Below are positions 7,200 through 11,459 of a DNA stretch of 11,459 nt, in pieces. A model generated the notes under the pieces. It was not told where the DNA came from, ran no database searches, and saw only the letters and a program-made list of their open reading frames with translations. Location: contig DAOUPS010000020.1 in assembly GCA_030626045.1 (NCBI GenBank), forward strand, positions 1-11,459. The letters run 5' to 3'. Made by a program: the position numbers and the translations under genes. This DNA is from a bacterium. Lineage in GTDB: Bacteria > Patescibacteriota > Minisyncoccia > Moranbacterales > DUUL01. Within the stretch, counting starts at the first letter, position 1. Every line of letters begins with the position of its first letter.

Positions 7200-8162
7200 C
7201 TATTTAAGAACATCTAAAAAGGCATCAAAGTTCTGTTTCCATAATTTTCTATCCCCGATCACATAAAGCAAATCAAGGCCCGGAGTTGTATTAATTTCAA
7301 TTAAGATCGGCTCATCATTTTCATTGAAAATAAAATCCAGTGCATAGTGGGCATTTGAAAATATTGAAAGTTTTTGTACTATTTTTCGGACTATTTTATC
7401 AACACTTTCGGGTATAAAATGCTCGGGAACCAATTTTGCGGTTGCTCCTCGATGAAAATTTGTAAAGAGAGATCCGTTCTTCGCTGTTCTTGATATGGCA
7501 TAGATGCGTTTCGAATTAATATATACCAAACGAAGATCTGCTATTGTGCCTTTTTTGGAAAATCCGGGTACTCCATTTACGTTTTCTATGAATTCCTGAA
7601 TAAGTATCGGGTACTTGAAATTATCCGGATCAATTTCTCTTCTTTCGCCAATAACAATGCCTTTGCCTCCTGAACCATATAATGGTTTAACCACAACCGT
7701 TTCACTTGAAATTTTCTTACAAACATTCGCAAACTCACCGGTATTTTCTGCAATAAAAGACTTGGCCATAAATTCTTCAAAAATAAGGTATTGGGAAAGC
7801 TTACTGCTTAACAAAGTTTTGAATGTTGGATGATTAAAAACCAACACATTGTTGAAAGCTTTTTGTTTCACATCATATAGTTCGTAGTCGTATTTCCCTG
7901 CGGTTTTGTCAAATATCATATCCGGCCGAATCGGAACATTGATCTTGATCCATTTCTTGTTTCGAAATGCCCAAGCCTTGTTAAATACATTCTTTTTCAC
8001 ATCATACCATCCAATACTGGCGCGAAAAAATTCTACCCCGTTTTTGATGCCGATTTTATGCCAATCTTCAAACGCTTTTCTGGTCATTTTCGTCGACACT
8101 TTAGGTGCCTCTAAATTCCAATCATCTCCATAATAAATTGTTACAACTTTTTTCAAATTCAT
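7200..8162 (-). CDS. YheC/RimK/glutathione-synthetase-like ATP-grasp ligase
   Basis: This 320-residue protein has a pre-ATP-grasp domain (about 1-125) and an ATP-grasp domain. The nucleotide-binding features are K159-P160 and the loop GSGGKG at 163-168, with the hinge pair Q189-E190. D209-L-R211 and R225 line the active site, followed by 'TNFHRGA' at 234-240, D276, and the metal ligands E289-x-N291 in IEINTTPG. The 'DLR...R.A..GS..TN.HRG' order is typical of YheC-like and RimK-like proteins. 'FNHP...LLSSKL' at 109-122 resembles the linker before the ATP-grasp core in glutathione-synthetase-like ligases. All catalytic positions I can check are present, so it should be active. It sits 24 bp after the fusion protein and 17 bp before the next ligase. 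No strong ribosome-binding site is seen. Glutathione synthesis itself is unlikely, because no glutamate-cysteine ligase is in view. Confidence 0.85.
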   Translation of the reverse strand: MNLKKVVTIYYGDDWNLEAPKVSTKMTRKAFEDWHKIGIKNGVEFFRASIGWYDVKKNVFNKAWAFRNKKWIKINVPIRPDMIFDKTAGKYDYELYDVKQKAFNNVLVFNHPTFKTLLSSKLSQYLIFEEFMAKSFIAENTGEFANVCKKISSETVVVKPLYGSGGKGIVIGERREIDPDNFKYPILIQEFIENVNGVPGFSKKGTIADLRLVYINSKRIYAISRTAKNGSLFTNFHRGATAKLVPEHFIPESVDKIVRKIVQKLSIFSNAHYALDFIFNENDEPILIEINTTPGLDLLYVIGDRKLWKQNFDAFLDVLK

Positions 8163-8186
8163 AAGTTTGAATCACTGCTTACTTGT

Positions 8187-9593
8187 TTATTTACTTACTT
8201 CAATCAAAAATCTCTTAAGATCTTTTCTGCCAATGATCATAGGATATTTAAGATCACCTCTGTCTACAATATTTACCTTTGAGACTACTCTTTCTTTGTC
8301 CATTATAAACGCCGTTTTTACAATCGGCCGCAATGAGGAACCGCTTGACGAGAAAACAACTACAATATTTTCAAGTTTTTTAATTTTTTTTCCATATTTC
8401 TCCATGAAATCTGCTTCAATTCTTTCCCCGCTACCCGGAACAAATTCATATTCCGACAAGTCAATTTGATCAAAATCGTCAATTGTTTTTTCAAAGCCAA
8501 TACGTTTCGCCAATTCAGTGTCAATTGAGGTTGAATACGCGCCCGTATCAATTTTCGCTTCAATTTCAAACTCCTTTTTATTCCTGTCAATAAATTTTAT
8601 TTTTTCAACAGCGCTAATGATCTTTTTTCCTGAGATCTCCTCAATTCCCTCCTCGATCTCACCACCAAAGAGACTTTGTGCAATTGCTACAGCTCTGGTA
8701 ATTGTTTTTACTTTGAGCCCCTCAACACGCTTTAACCGCCCCAAAAGTCCATCTTGGTTCGCGTTCTGGATCGCCAGACCCGGTCTGGCGTTGATTTCCA
8801 TGAACACCGGTCCGCGCTCCCTATCAATTGCAATGTCCGCACCAAGATATCCCAATCCCGAAACATCTTGAGCCTTTACGGCAAGTTTTAAAATATCCTG
8901 CCAAAAAGGAATCTTTATTCCACTTAGAAGCAAACGTTTTTTTGGAACATATTCTATCACTCTATTATATTGTACTGCCGACGTCGTCACGCCAGTTGCC
9001 ATATCAATTCCAACCGCAATTCCGCCATTATGAACATTAGAAGTGCCTCCGGAAGCTTCTGTCGGAAGACGCAACATTGCCATTACGGGAATTTTATTAA
9101 ATACGATCACACGAATGTCCGGAATGCCCTTGAAAGTGTATGGCTTAAAAAGCTTGAGTAATTGAATTCTTTCCTCAAAGAATGCAAAGTCCGGAATATT
9201 CATCCTGGAAAATGATCCGTCTAATATATTTCTAACGTGTGTCTTCAGGTCATCTTCCGTAACAACGCTTCTGTCTGCTTTTATCCATGTATTGCTAACA
9301 TTTTTTTTGCGGCCGTAAACGATCATGATGCCCTCGCCTCCAAAACCGTAATTCGGTTTAAGCGCAAAACTATTCGGCAAAGACGAAAAATCAAAATCGT
9401 CTAACTCTCCACGCGAACGTATTTTACTTATCAACTTCGGAACCGAAATACCGCCTTTCCGCAAAACTCGCTTGCTGCGCATCTTATCATCAGCCAAACG
9501 CTTGGCCGGCTTAAGATTGTATGGACGAATATATTTCAGATTTCGGGCGTTCATACCCAAAATATTTCTACTTTTTGTGAGAAGGCTCGGCAT
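8187..9593 (-). CDS. ATP-grasp ligase (ATPgrasp_ST / alpha-L-glutamate ligase-related) fused to a retropepsin-like protease
   Basis: The 468 residues hold two enzymes. Residues 1-310 are an ATP-grasp of the 'alpha-L-glutamate ligase-related' (ATPgrasp_ST, RimK-like) type. It has the start 'NARN..YI' and 'ADDK', K79-P80, the loop GFGGEG (83-88), E140-E141, D159-I-R161, R175, N186-x-H188-N-G, D253, and the metal site E266-x-N268-x-R270-P-G. Residues about 325-468 match the Zn_protease/RimB family. These have an aspartic-protease-like fold with the signature DTGA at 349-352 and the closing IIGR at 453-456. In this family the protein is usually a separate gene beside the ligase and is thought to cut the ligase's product. 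The gene overlaps the 7TM gene by 26 bp, which implies translational coupling. M14 (9554) is an alternative start but would remove the conserved-looking N-terminus. The chemistry is probably adding an amino acid to a carboxylate and later trimming it. Confidence 0.88.
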   Translation of the reverse strand: MPSLLTKSRNILGMNARNLKYIRPYNLKPAKRLADDKMRSKRVLRKGGISVPKLISKIRSRGELDDFDFSSLPNSFALKPNYGFGGEGIMIVYGRKKNVSNTWIKADRSVVTEDDLKTHVRNILDGSFSRMNIPDFAFFEERIQLLKLFKPYTFKGIPDIRVIVFNKIPVMAMLRLPTEASGGTSNVHNGGIAVGIDMATGVTTSAVQYNRVIEYVPKKRLLLSGIKIPFWQDILKLAVKAQDVSGLGYLGADIAIDRERGPVFMEINARPGLAIQNANQDGLLGRLKRVEGLKVKTITRAVAIAQSLFGGEIEEGIEEISGKKIISAVEKIKFIDRNKKEFEIEAKIDTGAYSTSIDTELAKRIGFEKTIDDFDQIDLSEYEFVPGSGERIEADFMEKYGKKIKKLENIVVVFSSSGSSLRPIVKTAFIMDKERVVSKVNIVDRGDLKYPMIIGRKDLKRFLIEVSK

Positions 9594-10257
9594 ATTTTGT
9601 AATTTCTTTAAATCGGAAATACTCGCTTAGGCGAAGTCCTGTCCATTTTCCAAGCACAATATTTATTATTATTGTAAAAAGGACAATCCACGGATATGTC
9701 TGTATGAACGCGACCAGAACCGACCAGCTGACGGAAAAATAGCAGATCAACGATATGATCAACGTTTCAGTGGACAAAACAACTGCTGTTCGCGCTCCTT
9801 TTTCAATTTGAGTTGAAACGAACTTTTCCACCAGCGTGATCATTATCAGGATCGGAAAAATTGAGACGCTTGCCAACCCTGTCCTTTGCAATAATCCTCC
9901 GGCAATAAGCATAGCAAGAGTCGATAGAGAAACGATCGTGATCATGATCGCCACTCGCGGCAAATACAGCAGCCTGAATTTTTTAAGAACGATCCCGACT
10001 AATGTGCCAACAGCTATCACTGTCACAAAGATCGTAAACCCGTACTGAGCCCCTTTTAAAATACTGTCAGCCTCAAGCCCGATGGCTAAAAATGCGAAAG
10101 TCACCAACGCCGGTGTATATATGCCGAAAGCTTTGATCCCCACAACTTGCCTGAAAAACGCGATAATAGTAACAACGATCGGCAACATCAAAGTTAGCGT
10201 AACCGTTGAAAGCGGAACGCCTTGAGAAACAGCAAACTCCACAAAACCATCATACAT
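9568..10257 (-). CDS. 7TM_transglut-type integral membrane protein, lacking the transglutaminase domain
   Basis: This 229-residue protein has about seven hydrophobic helices: roughly 19-37, 45-62, 70-92, 103-121, 129-146, 158-180 and 187-205. It matches the '7 transmembrane helices usually fused to an inactive transglutaminase' family. The clues are LMLPIVVTIIAFFRQVVGI (23-41), GIYTPALVT (45-53), 'YLPRVAI' (98-104), 'SIFPILIMITLVEKF' (132-146), 'STETLI' (162-167), and the ending 'RLSEYFRF' (209-216). In proteobacteria the family usually carries a periplasmic inactive transglutaminase domain ahead of the helices. Here it starts directly with the membrane part, and no such domain is encoded nearby. 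It is the first gene of the ligase cluster and overlaps the ATP-grasp/protease gene by 26 bp. It could anchor the ligases at the membrane or move the product. The family's function is not settled, so this role is inference. Confidence 0.85.
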   Translation of the reverse strand: MYDGFVEFAVSQGVPLSTVTLTLMLPIVVTIIAFFRQVVGIKAFGIYTPALVTFAFLAIGLEADSILKGAQYGFTIFVTVIAVGTLVGIVLKKFRLLYLPRVAIMITIVSLSTLAMLIAGGLLQRTGLASVSIFPILIMITLVEKFVSTQIEKGARTAVVLSTETLIISLICYFSVSWSVLVAFIQTYPWIVLFTIIINIVLGKWTGLRLSEYFRFKEITKYAEPSHKK

Positions 10258-10281
10258 AATGGTAATTTAAACATTAGAAAG

Positions 10282-10307
10282 CGCTTGCTACTAAATACAG
10301 CTAAGCG
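10282..10307 (-). promoter_or_regulatory. Hairpin 24 nt upstream of the 7TM/ATP-grasp operon
   Basis: CGCTTGCT (10282-10289) pairs with AGC (10299-10301) and AAGCG (10303-10307), giving 8 bp with one bulged base and a 9-nt loop. It lies 24 nt before the ATG at 10257, close enough to affect ribosome access, as no Shine-Dalgarno is visible between them. It could also be a protein-binding operator. Confidence 0.3.
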
Positions 10308-10338
10308 TAAAAACCGGAATATTTTGTGTTTTCGCCCC

Positions 10339-10441
10339 TTAGAGCCTGTTTGAAAACCCCATATCCTGCTGCAATTTCCAAATTTTAGCTATCCCGAGTA
10401 CTCAGGATCGCGATGGAAGAGAGTTCTCAAACAAGCTCTAA
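10339..10441 (-). repeat. 103-nt inverted-repeat element (leader RNA structure or MITE-like)
   Basis: The ends are near-perfect inverted repeats: 10339-10360 with 10420-10441. All four mismatches are C-A type on the plus strand, so minus-strand RNA forms an uninterrupted 22-bp helix with four G-U pairs. An inner palindrome at 10391-10408 has one mismatch, which also becomes G-U on the minus strand. The element lies 82-184 nt upstream of the 7TM gene on the transcribed strand. Either it is a folded 5' leader of the operon or a small non-autonomous mobile element. A TA dinucleotide just inside each end (10340-10341, 10439-10440) would suit a target-site duplication, but no transposase is in view. 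Confidence 0.5.
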
Positions 10442-10519
10442 AAGAGTTGCTCCCGGACACATTTTTGCAGTGAAAGATCAGAATTTTAAGGTGAATCTCC
10501 ACATACTTACACATACAGT

Positions 10520-10525
10520 ATTCTA
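10520..10525 (-). promoter_or_regulatory. Possible -10 box for the ATP-grasp operon
   Basis: The minus strand reads TAGAAT, a five-of-six match to TATAAT. No good -35 box is present at 16-18 nt; the nearest candidates (TTATTG, TTGTTT) are poor matches or badly spaced. If used, transcription would start near 10512 and give a leader of about 255 nt containing the inverted-repeat element and the operon-proximal hairpin. Confidence 0.2.
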
Positions 10526-10629
10526 TCCTACCTGCAACAAACAATAAAAAATGTCTTCAATACAGATCCTTAACAACATTCAGTTATCCATATTCATGAT
10601 AACATTCAGAAAAACCAACTGTCAATAAT

Positions 10630-10659
10630 AAATGCCCCAAATTAAAAAATAGGGCATTT
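10630..10659 (-). terminator. AAATGCCC/GGGCATTT hairpin
   Basis: Bases 10630-10637 pair perfectly with 10652-10659 (8 bp) over a 14-nt AT-rich loop. On the minus strand the stem is followed by ATTATTGAC, only moderately T-rich, so as an intrinsic terminator it is weak. It may back up the T7-tract site nearer the end of the Lys/Ala-rich gene. Confidence 0.35.
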
Positions 10660-10734
10660 CTAAGTCGTGCATAAACTGGCTGTTATTGTTGTTTATCCGC
10701 TTTGCAGAAAACCATAAAAGATCCATAGATGAGC

Positions 10735-10809
10735 AAAAAAACTCTCTTCCGCTTCGGCAACTCGCCTGAATGTATCGTTCGGACAGAGATTTCGCTCCGC
10801 CGAAGAAGT
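10735..10809 (-). terminator. GC-rich fold followed by T7: probable terminator of the Lys/Ala-rich gene
   Basis: On the minus strand CTTCGGC (complement of 10799-10805) can pair with GCCGAAG (complement of 10752-10758). Outer CTTC and GAAG segments add an imperfect lower stem. A run of seven T (complement of A at 10735-10741) follows closely. The loop is long, about 40 nt, but may fold on itself (GGC-GAGTT-GCC). The site is about 35-105 nt past the stop codon at 10842, a suitable place for termination. The whole patch is more GC-rich than its flanks, so a small stable RNA processed from the 3' end is an alternative. Confidence 0.4.
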
Positions 10810-10841
10810 CAGGGATACTATGCATATAAGCGCGCAGAGCT

Positions 10842-11174
10842 TCATCCTCTCTTTTTCGATCTGTTTTTTTTCTTCTTTAGCAACATTGCCAAACTTGCTC
10901 CCAAGGCTGCACCGATTCCGGCTGAAATAATCGCTGCCTGTTCGGGATTCTTCTTAAGAAAAGACCTAACCTTCTTTACGCTCTCGTCCATTTCTTTTTG
11001 AACTTTTGCAACTTCTTTCTTGGCAGCTGTCTGAACTTTTGCAACTTCTTTTTTGGCAACTGTCTGAACTTTTGCAAATTTCTTTTCAGCCTTCACTGCC
11101 ACACGCTTTGTTTTCTTTTTTACATCAGCTACTTTCTTTTTCGCAGCTGCTTTTGCTCTAGCTTGTTTGTTCAT
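10842..11174 (-). CDS. Lys/Ala-rich protein with 11-residue repeats and a C-terminal glycine-zipper helix (DUF883/YqjD-like layout)
   Basis: The 110-residue protein has three parts. Residues 1-32 are Lys/Ala/Val-rich like histone-H1 tails. Residues 33-66 are repeats of period 11 (AKVQTVAKKEV, AKVQTAAKKEV, AKVQKEMDESV), which predict a long amphipathic or coiled-coil helix. Residues 79-99 are a small-residue-rich membrane helix with G86, G88 and G92, preceded by 'KKNPEQAA' and followed by a Lys/Arg-rich tail. The 'NP.QA...SAGIGAALG' arrangement recalls the ElaB/YqjD/DUF883 group, which tethers ribosomes or nucleic acid to the membrane in E. coli. Here that role is only inferred from the layout. 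The high positive charge suggests binding to DNA, RNA or acidic lipids. No Shine-Dalgarno is visible before the ATG at 11174. It shares strand with the small membrane protein upstream (56-bp gap). Confidence 0.75.
   Translation of the reverse strand: MNKQARAKAAAKKKVADVKKKTKRVAVKAEKKFAKVQTVAKKEVAKVQTAAKKEVAKVQKEMDESVKKVRSFLKKNPEQAAIISAGIGAALGASLAMLLKKKKNRSKKRG
11000..11079 (-). repeat. 33-bp in-frame tandem repeat within the Lys/Ala-rich gene
   Basis: Units begin at 11000, 11033 and 11066 (plus-strand GAACTTTTGCAA) with a 33-bp period and few differences, giving two full copies and a partial third. Each unit encodes 11 residues. Such repeats can expand or contract by slippage, so the length may vary between strains. 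Confidence 0.85.
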
Positions 11175-11230
11175 TGAATTTTAGTAAGTATTAATATTTA
11201 ATTTCTGCCTGGCACCCAAGTTGTTTTTGA

Positions 11231-11428
11231 TTACGATCGACGCGTTAGAACATTTAGAAAAAAGCCGATAAACATAACGATAAGGCCGATGCACAAAAAG
11301 CCAATACCTTTGAATCCGATAACAACATCTATTACATTTGCCAATCCAACAAAAAGAAATATAATTCCGAATACGATGAGAAGTGTTATCGTTGCTGATC
11401 TCTTAATTTCTTGGATGATCTCCTTCAT
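11231..11428 (-). CDS. Small two-helix membrane protein of unknown function
   Basis: This 65-residue protein has two hydrophobic helices (about 12-36 and 39-60) with a short turn around 'VIGFKG' and charged ends (MKEIIQEIKR and TRRS). It matches no family I can name. The frame stays open upstream of the ATG at 11428 to the window edge. GGAG about 12 nt before the ATG (complement of 11440-11443) supports this start, but a longer protein cannot be excluded from this window alone. It is followed after 56 bp by the Lys/Ala-rich membrane-helix protein on the same strand, and the two may be co-transcribed. Confidence 0.6.
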   Translation of the reverse strand: MKEIIQEIKRSATITLLIVFGIIFLFVGLANVIDVVIGFKGIGFLCIGLIVMFIGFFLNVLTRRS

Positions 11429-11459
11429 TTTATTTACAACTCCATCCTGAAGATGTTCA

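Larger units (their letters stand above)
10258..10841. other. 584-base non-coding region rich in inverted repeats
   Basis: I see no convincing protein gene between the Lys/Ala-rich protein and the 7TM gene. A minus-strand frame at 10622-10825 has no recognisable domain, includes a hairpin, and spans the GC-rich patch, so I leave it out. From upstream on the minus strand the region holds the GC-rich patch with a T7 tract, a short hairpin at 10630-10659, about 190 bases of plain AT-rich sequence with a weak promoter-like box, the 103-nt inverted-repeat element, and a hairpin near 10282-10307. This is probably the leader and promoter region of the ATP-grasp operon. Confidence 0.6.

Noticed and set aside
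10622..10825. Minus-strand 67-residue reading frame
   Set aside because: It has no recognisable domain and unlikely composition, and it runs through a hairpin, a T7 tract and a GC-rich foldable patch. More likely a chance frame in a non-coding region.
1..11459. UGA recoded to glycine, as in some CPR lineages
   Set aside because: All long genes are uninterrupted under the standard bacterial code, with no need for in-frame TGA, and the PBP ends at a TGA after its final domain.
1..11459. CRISPR array, tRNA or rRNA genes, intact insertion sequence
   Set aside because: I saw no regularly spaced direct repeats with unique spacers, no T-loop (GGTTCGAATCC-like) or clover-leaf segment, no rRNA core motifs and no transposase-like protein.

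Overview
The window looks like a piece of a small-genome, AT-rich bacterium, most likely a member of the Patescibacteria (Candidate Phyla Radiation). The reasons are a bifunctional penicillin-binding protein with a C-terminal Ig-like tail, a free-standing '7TM' membrane protein of the kind usually joined to an inactive transglutaminase, many small lysine-rich proteins, and weak or absent Shine-Dalgarno sequences. Long genes read through intact with TGA as stop, so the UGA=Gly code of some CPR lineages does not apply. This placement is an inference. All protein genes lie on the minus strand, so the biological order runs from high to low coordinates.

Upstream end (11459-10842): a two-helix mini membrane protein (11231-11428) and a Lys/Ala-rich protein with 11-residue repeats and a glycine-zipper membrane helix (10842-11174). 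A 584-base non-coding stretch follows (10258-10841). It holds a GC-rich foldable patch ending in a T7 tract, a short hairpin, a 103-nt inverted-repeat element whose arms pair without mismatch only as minus-strand RNA, and a hairpin just before the next gene.

Core (10257-4716): an apparent operon of five genes. They are a 7TM_transglut-type membrane protein without its transglutaminase domain, an ATP-grasp ligase fused to a retropepsin-like (RimB/Zn_protease-type) protease, a YheC/glutathione-synthetase-like ATP-grasp, a carboxylase/PylC-like ATP-grasp with a C-terminal domain, and a cyanophycin-synthetase-like ATP-grasp. Genes overlap by 26 and 11 bp or are separated by 17 and 24 bp. The four ligases belong to different ATP-grasp subfamilies, so they are not recent tandem copies. 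The reasonable reading is a multi-step pathway that joins amino acids, or amino acids to another carboxylate, near the membrane, with a protease to trim or edit the product. The substrate cannot be read from the sequence. A class A PBP follows 81 bp later (1953-4634), which may link the product to the cell envelope.

Downstream end (1952-1): a 455-base gap contains a GC-rich segment (1721-1869) that folds into a long closing helix with internal hairpins. Its G-U pairs favour transcription from the plus strand, antisense to everything else. Beyond it lie a PlsC-like acyltransferase (877-1497) and a class I SAM-dependent methyltransferase (43-753).
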